Part shown: positions 54,481 to 64,000 of the stretch, one piece after another | How the letters are laid out: every line of letters starts with the position of its first letter | How positions within the stretch are numbered: position 1 is the stretch's first letter | Source of the DNA: Pleodorina starrii | Lineage: Eukaryota; Chlorophyta; Chlorophyceae; Chlamydomonadales; Volvocaceae | Direction: 5' to 3' | Length of the DNA stretch: 64,000 nt | Assembly: GCA_030267565.1 (NCBI GenBank) | Contig: BRXU01000004.1 | Location: 5,701,001 to 5,765,000, forward strand | Position numbers and translations under genes: made by a program | The notes under the pieces: generated by a model | The model's input: the letters and a program-made list of their open reading frames with translations, nothing else | Database searches by the model: none | What the model was told of the DNA's origin: nothing

Positions 54481-55443
54481 ATGGACTCCCAGCTTTCTGC
54501 TCAAACTATGAAACGTCTGCAACGGGAGCTGCATGATTTGGCCACGAATCCTGCAGAAGGCATTCGCGTCCTGATTAATGACCAGAATTTAACGGACGTT
54601 CAGGCCGAAATGGATGGCCCGGCCGGGACCCCCTATGAAGGGGGCCTGTTCAGGTTGCGTCTTCATCTGCCAGCAGACTTTCCTCAAAGCCCACCAAAGG
54701 GCTTTTTCATCACCAAGGTGTTCCACCCAAACGTCTCTACCAGTGGGGACATTTGCGTAAATGTTCTGAAGCGCGATTGGAATGAGAGCGTAACGCTACG
54801 GCATGTTTTCATGGTAAGAGTTTGGCACGGTGCGTTACCGGTGAACTGCACTTTGACCGGGGGACCTTGTGGTTTTCTAACTGAAAGGGGATATGCAAGC
54901 TCTTGTTGTAGCGTTCATCATAAGACCCTGAGAGTGTATTCGCATCGCTGCGAGGACGGAACACCTTTCATGTCTACGACGGGACATAGGGGCGGACAGC
55001 GAACACATACCCAGGCCTTCGCCCCGCCTGTACAGCTCCATCTGACCATCTCTCGCCCATCTTCCCGGCCCCCTGGTATTGTATGTCTGCAGGTGATCCG
55101 TTGCTTGCTCATTCAGCCCTTTCCTGACTCTGCCCTTAACGAGGAGGCGGGCAAGTTGCTGCTGGAGGACTATGACGAGTACGACAAGCGGGCGCGGCTC
55201 ATGACGAGCATCCACGCCATGAGCACAGCCAAGCGGCCCACGCCCACGCCGCTCACGACCAGCGGTGCCAACGCGGGCGGGACCAGCAGCTCTGACACGT
55301 CGAAGAAGGAGAAGGAGGGCGGCGCGGCGGAGGGCTCCTCGCCCACGCTCAAAAAGGCGAAGTCGGATCAGAGCAAGACGGTGCCTGTGGGCGCCGCGAC
55401 CAGCACTATGGCCAAGGTGAAGAAGGGCCTGAAACGGTTGTGA
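54481..55443 (+). CDS. UBE2S: UBE2S-type ubiquitin-conjugating enzyme E2
   Basis: Two exons, 54481-54813 and 55093-55443, joined at phase 0, encode 227 residues. The UBC fold is complete: GPAGTPYEGGLFRLRLHLPA, FPQSPPKGFFITKVFHPN, then GDICVNVLKRDW with the catalytic cysteine at residue 92, and LNEEAGKLLLEDYDEY. KGFFITKVFHPN and CVNVLKRDW are diagnostic of UBE2S (E2-EPF; plant UBC22), which extends Lys11-linked chains with the APC/C. The start at the ATG of 54481 gives MDSQLSAQTMKRLQRE; an upstream in-frame GTG is not needed. After the UBC domain comes a Lys/Ser-rich linker of about 75 residues, and the protein ends KKGLKRL, resembling the APC/C-binding LRRL tail of animal UBE2S. Confidence 0.95.
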   Translation: MDSQLSAQTMKRLQRELHDLATNPAEGIRVLINDQNLTDVQAEMDGPAGTPYEGGLFRLRLHLPADFPQSPPKGFFITKVFHPNVSTSGDICVNVLKRDWNESVTLRHVFMVRVWHGALPVNCTLTGGPCGFLTERGYASSCCSVHHKTLRVYSHRCEDGTPFMSTTGHRGGQRTHTQAFAPPVQLHLTISRPSSRPPGIVCLQVIRCLLIQPFPDSALNEEAGKLLLEDYDEYDKRARLMTSIHAMSTAKRPTPTPLTTSGANAGGTSSSDTSKKEKEGGAAEGSSPTLKKAKSDQSKTVPVGAATSTMAKVKKGLKRL

Positions 55444-57318
55444 GAAGCAGGACGAGGAAGAAGAGGGGATGGGCGACGCAGCGGTGATGGCGCAGGAGAG
55501 CTTGGCCCAGCGACTAGGTGACACGTGACATGCTGACGTGCGTGTATTGTTGAGCATGGTGCAGCCGAGGAAGCCCCGATGCGGGAACGGGGCGACAACT
55601 GGGGAGTACAGTTATAAAGAAGACTATGACTCGCTGCGGCAACAGGCAAGACTGTGCGGGCGGGCAGGGGAGGATGGCCTCTCCTGCAATTCTCTTGCCA
55701 AGGCCAATACCTGGCTGCCAGGTGGTGACTTACTAGCGGTGAAGGGGGCGTGGACGAATGTCGAGTGCGTGGTTGGGCACTGGTGGGTGGACCGCAAATA
55801 CTGGTGCCGTAAGACATATAACTGACTGGCACCCCCGAATGAATAAGACCATGAATGATTTGTGCCGTAACGATAACCCTACATACCTCGAGTGACGGAC
55901 AGGCAGTGCATGCGCTCTAGACTGATGGAAGAGTTGGTAGACCGTGTGCTTAGTTGTGTACGTGCATGCGTCTGACTGTGTGCCCTTGACTTCATGCGGG
56001 CGGGGAGGGGGCAAAGTGCTGAACCCTGAGCGGGAGTGATCCTCGTGTGGTAATTCTTCATGCCGAATTGACCTGGGACGGATGCCTCCTGTGCTAGCTA
56101 GAGGACTCGGAGGCTGCATGCCACGTTGCTGATGGTTTGTCCGGATGACTAGACGAACACTGGTACCATGATGATACCTCAATACGCACGTAACCTCCTA
56201 ACCTTGCCCCGTGTACACAAGGTTTTGGCATTTGTATTCTTCCGCCGCCACCTTGTGGGTGCTGAGTTAGCAGTGATTAGCCAGGAGATAGAGGGAAGGC
56301 GGATAGGTGGTACCGGGGCTGATGAGACGGGTTGTGTGGCCGTCGCTGATGCCGCGTCTGGTGGGGAAGGGGCCAAGGTATAACACGATTTACAAACGAA
56401 TTCTTTCAATTCAATTTTCCATGGCCGCTGAACTCGTCGTGAACTCGCCAAGCTTGTGTAAATAGGACGTCGACGTTCAGACGGCTCGGCACGATTGCGG
56501 CCCCGTCACATCAACGGACCGTACGCGGACACGCATTTTTACATGCGCTCCACGACTACGGCTGCCATCTTCAAGATTGAGCCTCGGTTCGTACTGTATG
56601 TACGCCATCGCCGGCCATTCACTGCCGTCAATTAGGTCCCAGTCCGTTGGCTGCGGCACCAGCCCCCTTTCAAGCCCTCAGACCCAGCTGCGGGGACAGG
56701 CCGCGACGGTGGTGTTCCGGCCGCACACGGCTCCCCCCGGCCAGCTGTAGAACATGTGCATCGCTCGCATGGGCAGCCCGGGGTGCTCCCCCCGGCAGGG
56801 TCGTACCCTGGAAGACTTGACCAGCCGGCTCTGGGAGCACAGGGGCACCCGGCCTCCGGTGGGCGCTGTGATACGTTTCAGGAGGAGGGCGAGGAACCAG
56901 GGGGGAGGGGTTGGCCGGGGGAAAAGTAATGTAGAGTGGCGCTCGTTTGGCCTTCCTTTGGGCGCGTGAGTTCAGTTGCGTCCAGTCCAGTCAGCAGGCG
57001 TTATGCACAGTAAGGGGAGATTTGCGGCGCCACAAACAGCAGCAGGGAATCAGACAGGCGGATGGAGCAGAATGACGCAGGCACGGACCCGAGTGCCGCA
57101 GTGAAAGTGCTGAATGCCGTACGGATTGCGGAGTGCACGGGCCTCTGCACTGCAGCCGACCCTGGTCCCCCCCCTAAAACCCACTACCAATGTCCCGAAC
57201 GGACCTGGGTCGACCTGCACCCCACCCGACTCCACTCCACCCGCCCACCGCATCCGCGCCGTTGCCGCCCGTGCCGATCCACCCACCCACACCCACCCAC
57301 ACCCCTCCACACGCAGAG
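55444..57318. other. Convergent intergenic stretch, no gene seen
   Basis: 1.9 kb between the stops of the UBE2S-like gene and the exostosin-like gene. No open frame resembles a known family. It must hold both 3' untranslated regions. No long repeat was seen. Confidence 0.5.
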
Positions 57319-60300
57319 TCACAGTCCCCAGCCCCACGCCAGCTCACGCAGCCTGCAGTGGACGAAGTCGGCGAACTGGCGGTCGTGCAGCTGGTACTGC
57401 GCCGGGTCGAGGTCCGGGAAGTCCCGCCGCATTCGGAGGACCTCCATCAGCGTCTCGAACGCGTCTGCATGCCGGCCGGGGGGTGGGAGAGATTGGTGAA
57501 GCCTTCAAACGTCGCCAAGCGAGCAGTGCAAAAATGCACGGCAGGTTCTAGTACCTGTGCCCGTTGCAAGCCGCCGCGTGTGGGAGCGGCCGCGCCAGCA
57601 GCAGCCGCAGCAAGCTTCCGGTACTGCCCTCTACAGCCCTGTCTGTCAAGCCGGCTCGTCCTGCCGGCCTGCCCCCTCTCGACTCACCGTACCGGCCGTC
57701 CTCTCCCATGACCTCCCCGAATGTCGTACTGTAGTACATGTGCTGCGCAGCGCACCGGATCCGCTCCTGGAGAGGTGGGTGTGGAGGGACCCGGGCGGCG
57801 AGAGGCAAACATAGGGCCCGAATCGGGAGCCCAGTACAACTCATGTCGTGCTTTCAGGCGTTTTGTAAAAGCCCTTGGGCCGCCGCCTCGTATGGTAAGT
57901 TGTTCAATATAGGATTACGCACTCCTCAACCTCCTCGTAACACAAACAGTACGACATCAGGACTACCGTACCAGTTCCTCACCACCGGGCCCACCGGCAT
58001 GGGTTGAGGCTTCGGAGCAGACAAATCCGTGGCGCCCGCTACCACACTCATCCGCCCCGAGCCCCCCCCCTCCACTTCCCCCTTCCCACGCGCTCCCCAA
58101 GTCACCCCCCCCCTCCACTTACCCCCCCAAAGCCACACGCACACACCCCACCTACGCACCACCTACACACCTGCATGGCCGCCACGACCGAGGCATTGTA
58201 CGACTCCAGAATGCTGTGCATGCGCGGGATGTCCCTCTCCGCAACCTGCACGCTGAATCGCGTCCAGTCGATCTCTGGTTGGAAGGGCTGGTGCAGCCCA
58301 TCGCCCAGCAGCACCGGCACGCAGCCCATCAGCAGCGCCTGCACGCTGCGACGGCCGTAGCCCCCCCCGCCCGCGCCGCCGCCGCTGCCGGGGGGCGACA
58401 GGCAGAAGGCGTGGGTGGACAGCGAGTGGGCGTAGGCCTTGGGGCGCGCGGCGGCGAAGGTCCAGCCGGTGCGGTTCCAGTGCTGCTCCGAAACCTGGTG
58501 GCGGTGGTGGTGGTGGTGGGGGGGGGGGGTAAAGGGGGGTTAGGGGCTCGCGGCCGACGAGAGGGAATAAGCGCCCGAGGGTTCACACGGGGGGTTTTGG
58601 GGGGAGAGCGAAAGGCGCCTTGGCAGAGGCTTCCCGCGCGGGCGGACGAGATCGCCAGCTGTCCTCGCCACGCTTGCTTTTCGCAACCCACCCGGCGCCT
58701 CCCAACCGGCCCCAAGCGCAACGCGGCACAACCCGATCTCCGCCTTCCACACCTTTTGCCGCACGTTGCCGCCGTGGCTGCTCCGCCCGCCGCTGCAGCG
58801 GCCCTGCCGCGGCGACTTGCCGTCCGCACATATGCTTCCTGGGCGGCAGACGAGGGCCGGGCCGGGAACGGGAACGGGTCCGGGACTTTGGAGGACTCGC
58901 GCCGAGACGTCAGCGGGAGATGCCCCAGCCAGCCAGCACCCTGGGGGAGTTCCCCTGGGAGGTCCCAGCCGCGGGCCCCCCCCATCTGGCCGTCAAACCC
59001 GGCATACCTGCGCCCTCCGGCCGCCCTGGGATGGCGCCAGACTCGCAGCCACCCACCCATTCACCCGCCCTACCCCATCTGGCCCGCCACTGCCGCACCG
59101 GCGAAGTACATGCCGCGGCTCCGGCGCTTCCGCTTGCGGTTCTCCAGGTGAAGGGGCGAGAAGACGATGGGGTCGTCCGGGTTGAGCAGCGGCGGAACCA
59201 CCACGTCCTGCGAGAGGCAGCCACCAACAGCCACCATCCATCATCCAGCAGCCACCATCACTACCATCCACCATCCAGCAGCCATTATCACCAGCTGCCG
59301 CAGCCGCAGCAGTAGTGCGGTGATCCAGTGGCGCTGCCCGTGGGTCTATGGCGGAGCGACGCCGCCAGTGCCGGTCCGCAGCAACACCCCGAGTCAGTCA
59401 CGTTGCCGCCACCGTCATCGCCACGGCCCGTCTGCAGCCTCGTCTTCCCGCGCACACACATGCCTGATACAGCGAAGCCAACGCCGGCACGCATGCACCC
59501 GTACCCGCACCCGCGCCCGCACCGGCGCCCTACCCGTCCTGGTCTGTGCGCCTGCACCCATCCGGCGCCGCTGTGGTTGGTGTGCAGTCCCCAGTGCGTC
59601 AGGAAGGTCACGTTCTCAGCCAGGTGGAGCTGCTCCTCGGGGAGCATCCGGCGGCCCAGGTCAGCTGAAGGGGAGGAGGATTGGGGGAGGAGGGAGAGCA
59701 GGCAAGCGGGCAGGCAAGGAGGCAGGCAGGGAGATGTTTCCGAGTGCCATGCAGAATGCGAATGAGCACTGGCTGCAGCAACCGGGCCCCGGAGATGGAC
59801 ATGAAGAAAGGGAGGGAGGGAGGGAGGGAGGGAGGGAGGGAGGGTGGGTGGGTGGGAGGGAGGGAGGGAGGGAGGGAGGGAGGCGGGCAGGTTCCGTAGC
59901 CCTCATCACGGAGAGGAGGGACAACGGAGAGCGACGGAGAGGGGTGAGGGGGAGGGGTGCAAGGCGCAGCTCTGGGGCGGCAGGGAACGCTGTGGACGCA
60001 TTCCCGCATACCTCCCCCTCCCCCTCGCCCGCCCCCCACATCGCCTGAGCTCCTTCGCTGCGGTCCGTACTGTTTCCGCCCACCACCCGCCCGCCCCCCC
60101 TGCCACCCACCTGGCACCACCAGCAGGTGTTTGTGGCCGCCCCCGTGGCGGTCCCACCAGGGCCAGTGCCGCCGGATGTAGTACACCACGGACGCCAAGT
60201 GCGCGGCCGACTTGCCCCGGCTGCGCATCACCAGCGGTATGAAGAAATAGTCCGCCGTGTCGCCATCCGCGGTGCGCACGCCGCTGCTCAGCAACCGCTG

Positions 60301-62078
60301 CATCAGCACAGCCACCAGCGGACGATCTGCGTCCACCTCGCGGGGTACCGGGATAAGGAAGAGACACCGCAGCGGCGGGAGGGAGGCGACGGGGCGGGGG
60401 TTGGGCGCATAGGGGCACTGGGTTGGCGTCGGGTGGGGCCGCAAGGGCACCGGGAGGGCCGGGTGTGTCTGCGTGCCGTGAGGGGCGCCGGCCGCAGGGC
60501 GCATGTGAGGTGGCGCACAGGCCGCCGCTTTGTTTTTACGTGGGCGTCTCAGCGCCGGGCGCCGCTGTCGGGCGGGTTACGCGGTTCGCCGGGGCACGAG
60601 CCGGCAGGCGGGCAGGCGGGCAGGCAGGCAGGTCCGCGCGCGACTCCAAACGACTGCGACTCAAGTCGATGCTCGGCACTCACCCAGACGGCTGATGGAG
60701 ACCCTGCGGGCGGGCGCAACGCACCGACACGACAGCGTGGAGGCGGGAGGAGGGAAGGCGGCAGACGCGCGGTCAGAACGGCGCATGGGTCGAAGCGTGT
60801 TGAGACGAACGAGCACGGGTAGGCATGGGCGCTGTCTTGGGCGCTCTCCTCACCAATTTCAGGCTAGGCAGGCAGGCTGGCGACAGCGCTGCAGCGGCAC
60901 CAGGTTGGTTGTGTTGACGGCACGACGGCACGAGTTTCCGGAGACGGACCCGTTTACGCGCGTATGGTCGCCTCCGCACGCCGGACGCCGAACGCCAACA
61001 CCCACCCATTCACCTACCCGCATCCGCATCCGCATCCGCACGCCAAACACCCAAACAAAACGCACCCAGCCAGCCAGCCAACCAGCCAGCTAACCAGCCA
61101 ACCGGTGTTTCCCCTTTCTCACCCACCCACCCACCAGGTGTTGGTCATGGGCGGTAGCTCGTACACGTACACCTTGACGCCGTGCTGCCGGGGCGCATAG
61201 CCCTGCCCCGCCAGCAGCTCCGGCCGCCCATCAGGGCCCAGACTCAGCGCGCAGTCGGCGCCGTAGAACCCTGTCGCGAGCGCGTGTGCGAGGAGCTTGC
61301 GTTGCCACGGGTACGAGCATGCGCGCGCGTCGCTTCCTTACAATTGTGTTCTGCCTCAGGTCTTCAAAGGATTGACGGCTAGTACCCGACATTTTGAGGG
61401 TTGGAGGGTCCCAAGGAAATGTGGCGGCTTCTGGAGCACACCTGGGTGGCAGAGGCAGAAGCCGCCCTCGCACCAGCCGCGTCCGTGGCAGCCGTTGAGG
61501 CAGTTCGCCCGGTCGCGGCTGCCGCAGGAGCGGCTGCTGACATGGCCGTAGGCATGGCACTGCTTGTCCGGCTCCGAAAAGGGGATGCTGCAGTCCAGGC
61601 CGTGCCACAGCAGCGGGCACTCGCACCTGGCCGGATAGTGGCGACGGAAAACAGGACAAACGGGGGAGGGATTTTTAAGGCGCTGGCGGATTCGGTTCTC
61701 GTTGGTCGTTGGTTAGTAAGGCAGCAAGGCGCGCCAAAAAGCCAGCAAAGCGCGCGCGTATGGAGCGCAGGAGCCCCATGGATCACAGGAGCTCTGACGA
61801 ATGAACAAGAGCTTTTTGGGGGGGAGACTGGATACTGGCGCGTGGCGCCAATTGGTCCTTCCGCCTTCGCCTTGCCTAAACATCAACTGAACCGTTGACC
61901 CGTTTTCCAACAGGGACAGGTAGGAACCTTACCGTTCGGTCTCTGGATTACATGTTCCGTGCTCAAAGCACTTCGGTTCGCAGGAGCCGAAGGATGGAGC
62001 TGCGTCAGCTGTGGCGAAGTTCGTAAAGGCCTGGACCAGGAGCTGCGCAATGTAAATCAAGACGTACGGACGGGTCAT
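57319..62078 (-). CDS. Secreted/Golgi exostosin-like (GT47) glycosyltransferase with EGF-like repeats, 11 exons
   Basis: Exons: 61933-62078, 61442-61626, 61135-61270, 60684-60703 (microexon, uncertain), 60111-60336, 59534-59664, 59099-59207, 58723-58838, 58171-58494, 57688-57766, 57319-57464; about 539 residues. The start has a signal-like helix (YVLIYIAQLLVQAFTNFATA). Two Cys-rich EGF-like units follow (CEPKCFEHGTCNPETERCEC; CLNGCHGRGWCEGGFCLCHP). The exostosin domain begins KVYVYELPPMTNTW and continues with TADYFFIPLV, THWGLHTNHSGAGWVQAHRP, DVVVPPLL, MYFAGSICADG, NVRQKVW, AFCLSPPGSG, YGRRSVQALLMGCVPVLLGD and PFQPEIDW. These are the classic GT47 motifs of the algal EGF-exostosin group, thought to act in wall or matrix glycosylation. 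The microexon's 3' phase does not match the next exon by one base, and the donor of exon 8 (GTTGCG) is weak. Confidence 0.87.
59810..59885. repeat. GGGA tetranucleotide repeat
   Basis: About 75 bp of AGGG units with a short GGGT insert, in the fifth intron of the exostosin-like gene. Confidence 0.88.
60050..60081 (+). repeat. Dispersed intronic motif A, antisense, near 5' splice site
   Basis: Plus strand CTCCTTCGCTGCGGTCCGTA then CTGTTTCCGCCC, about 30 bases after the donor of exostosin-like exon 5 on minus. Confidence 0.6.
60351..60382 (-). repeat. Dispersed intronic motif A, sense, near 3' splice site
   Basis: Gene strand CCGCCGCTGCGGTGTCTCTT then CCTTATCC, about 15 bases before the acceptor of exostosin-like exon 5. 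Confidence 0.6.
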
Positions 62079-62349
62079 TGGTAAAAATAAATATCTGCTT
62101 TTAGAAAAGGAAGTGGGCTAGCAACTGAATAAATTGGAGCCCCCGAAGCCAGACCCCGTACACCCGCATTTCTCGCGAAACACGGGGACCTGACAAATAT
62201 CGCGCTTTATATATAATTGTTGTTAACGTAGAGTGTAATCCTTGCCCAGATCGTTGCGCAGTGTTGGGACTCTACTCGATAGCCACTCACTGTAGAACTA
62301 CTCACAGCGCACCCAAATTAGGCGACGGTAACAAACGTTATCGGCCGTT
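62079..62349. promoter_or_regulatory. Bidirectional promoter region with central TATA-like sequence
   Basis: 271 bases separate the two divergent starts. TTTATATATAAT at 62206-62217 sits nearly midway, about 130 bases from each ATG. The TATATA core is palindromic, so it could serve both directions. No transcript start can be read from sequence alone. Confidence 0.5.
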
Positions 62350-63851
62350 ATGACGCCATTGCTTCACCAACACGCGCGCGGAGCGCTGGCCACAAAGCGA
62401 CTCGCCATGCGGGCCTGTCGACCGTGCTTCACCGCCAGCCGCGTCGCCCCGCGCGCGGCCGGCCTCTTTGTGGTCGCGCGGGCCTCAAAATCCGCATCGC
62501 CGGCGAGCAGCAGCAGCAAGCCGTTGTACCAGCCAACCAGCGCCCGGGATGCCATCGAGACAGCCACGCGCGTCTTCAAGGAGCAGAAGGACGTGGACGA
62601 GGCGGTGCGGCTGTACCGCCTCAGTCTAGACATGAAGCCCAACGAGGACGAGGCGCGCGCGGCACTCTACAACCTGGGCTGCGCTCTGGCGAAGCAGAAG
62701 AAATGGGCGGAAGCCTCGGAAAGCATCGTCCGGGCCATTAACGACTACAAGCTCAAGCTGGCCGTGGCTCTGAAGGTCCGCCGGTAGTGACATGCGTTCC
62801 CAAGGCGTTGGGGGCAGGGTGGCACATGTGCACAACGCCCCGAGTCAGAGGAAGGGGAGGGGTGCGGCTGATGTGCCTCGGGTGGGTTGGAAGGCGTCCA
62901 ACGAAGGACACCTTCCTACCCACCCATCCAGCATCCACCTAGGAGGAGGTCATTGCCCCGCCCTCACCGCACCGCACCGCACCACACCGCACCGCACCGC
63001 ACCGCACCGCACCGCACCGCACCGCACCGCACCGCACCGCACCGCACCGCACCGCACCGCACCGCACCGCACCGCACCGCACCGCACCGCACCGCACCGC
63101 ACCGCACCGCACCGCACCTCACCTCACCTCACCTCACCTCACCTCACCTCACCTCACCTCAGCTGAGGTATCCGTCCGCTGTGGGGACCGCCCGCCGCCG
63201 CCGCCGAGTCCTCCAGGGAGGGTGGGGGGCTGGCGCGGGGCTCTCGTCCCCAGGATAGGCTCTGCGGCAAAAGGCCTGGGAAGTGCTGTGTGAGAGGCGC
63301 TCCTCGGAGCGCTGCACCAGACCCGGTCGGGGTGTCCACCGGCATAACATACCGTTCTCAAACTCTGGGGGGGGCCCAGAGCCTCTCGAGGGGTCCCTGG
63401 GGAGGGGCAGATGAGCCAGGGTGCGATGGCCGGCATGGGCGGGCGGACGGGCGGTGACACATCACTGGCGGCACATGGCTCGTGACTGGTGACCCGCTGT
63501 GGGTCGAATCGAGTCACACCAGGAAGAGACCCCACACCCGGAGACCCATAGACACAGCAACGCAACCAGTCGCTCCCGGCGGTGCCCAACCCGGTACACA
63601 TCCGCCATCCAATCCGGTATCACCCAGGGCTGCGTTGTCCGTCCCCCACTTCGCACTTCCCGCTCCCAGCGCACCACCACCCGCAACCCACCCGCAACCC
63701 ACCCGCAACCCACCCCCGCCCCCACCCCCCACTTCTTCAGGACGACGACTTGAAGCAGCTGCGCGAGCGGCGGGAGTGGATGGACGCCCTGGCTCGGGTC
63801 AAGGGAGGGATCTCGCGGGGCACAAAGGTCGACCTGCGGACGGAGGCCAAG
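62350..63851 (+). CDS. Chloroplast TPR protein, LPA1/REP27-like, 5' part of gene
   Basis: Two exons, 62350-62775 and 63741-63851, joined at phase 0, give 179 residues; the next donor GTGGGT is at 63852 and the gene leaves the window. The start is a long basic Ala/Ser-rich leader (ATKRLAMRACRPCFTASRVA) typical of algal chloroplast transit peptides. The mature part has TPR-like helices: ARDAIETATRVFKEQKDVDE, AVRLYRLSLDMKPNEDEARA, ALYNLGCALAKQKKWAEASE. Then come IVRAINDYKLKLAVALKDDD and LKQLRERREWMDAL. That order (AALYN..CA, then a DY-LK segment and DDDL/DPDL) resembles Arabidopsis LPA1 and Chlamydomonas REP27, which help photosystem II assembly or repair, and similar plastid TPR proteins. The membrane-spanning C-terminus that would confirm this is outside. 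It is divergent from the exostosin-like gene. Confidence 0.78.
62964..63160. repeat. ACCGC then ACCTC pentanucleotide repeat
   Basis: About 30 copies of CACCG/ACCGC pass into about nine copies of CACCT in the first intron of the TPR gene. This looks like a single point change amplified at the 3' end of the array. Confidence 0.95.
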
Positions 63852-64000
63852 GTGGGTGGCGGCAGAGAGACGGGGGGGGCCGGCTGCGGCGGTGCCGCGT
63901 CGCGTCGCGTCGGGAGCTGAGCTGAACTGAGCTGAGCTGAGCTGAGCTGGGGTGGATGCATGAGCTCATGGGTACATGGGTACATGAGCACAGCGCTAGA
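63852..64000 (+). other. Start of TPR-gene intron 2
   Basis: Non-coding sequence after the donor at 63852, with GTCGC-type and GAGCT pentamers (about 63898-63951). The next exon is beyond the window. Confidence 0.6.

Overview
The window is nuclear DNA of a green alga, most likely a chlamydomonad (Chlorophyceae). It is very GC-rich, its genes are split into many short exons by roughly 100-500-base introns, transit-peptide-like starts occur, and TTTTAGGG-type telomere motifs (the Chlamydomonas type) lie inside introns. The plant/algal forms of several proteins support this. I see no prokaryotic operon, phage, insertion sequence or CRISPR array.

Layout, left to right: (1) the 3' part of a COQ8/ADCK3-type ABC1 kinase gene on + (541-6753), with a 3.6 kb intron made almost wholly of a 31-bp minisatellite; (2) a gene-poor stretch (6754-11368); (3) a giant gene on - (11369-35237), for which I could chain 37 exons in phase into about 2,968 codons, encoding a TmcB-like polytopic membrane protein with PAS domains; (4) a second gene-poor, locally AT-richer stretch (35238-39901); (5) an uncharacterised beta-strand-rich protein on - (39902-43892); (6) divergently, an ARID plus PHD-finger chromatin protein on + (44403-51807); (7) convergently, an Ala/Pro-rich probable chloroplast membrane protein on - (52797-54097); (8) divergently, a UBE2S-type ubiquitin-conjugating enzyme on + (54481-55443); (9) an EGF-exostosin (GT47-like) glycosyltransferase on - (57319-62078); (10) divergently, the start of a chloroplast TPR protein resembling LPA1/REP27 on + (62350 onward, running off the window). 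The last genes form three head-to-head pairs with intergenic gaps of 271-510 bases.

The genes are housekeeping or signalling genes with no evident shared pathway. The unusual content is in the introns. Two short sequence families recur in introns of at least four unrelated genes. Their pyrimidine-rich strand is always sense near 3' splice sites and antisense near 5' splice sites, and one intron carries both ends. This looks like an introner-like element family with terminal inverted repeats, and it is the best candidate here for something undescribed. Introns also hold large minisatellites and interstitial telomere-like tracts.

All exon models were made by eye from translated similarity, splice consensus and phase agreement. 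Terminal exons, starts and untranslated regions are least certain.
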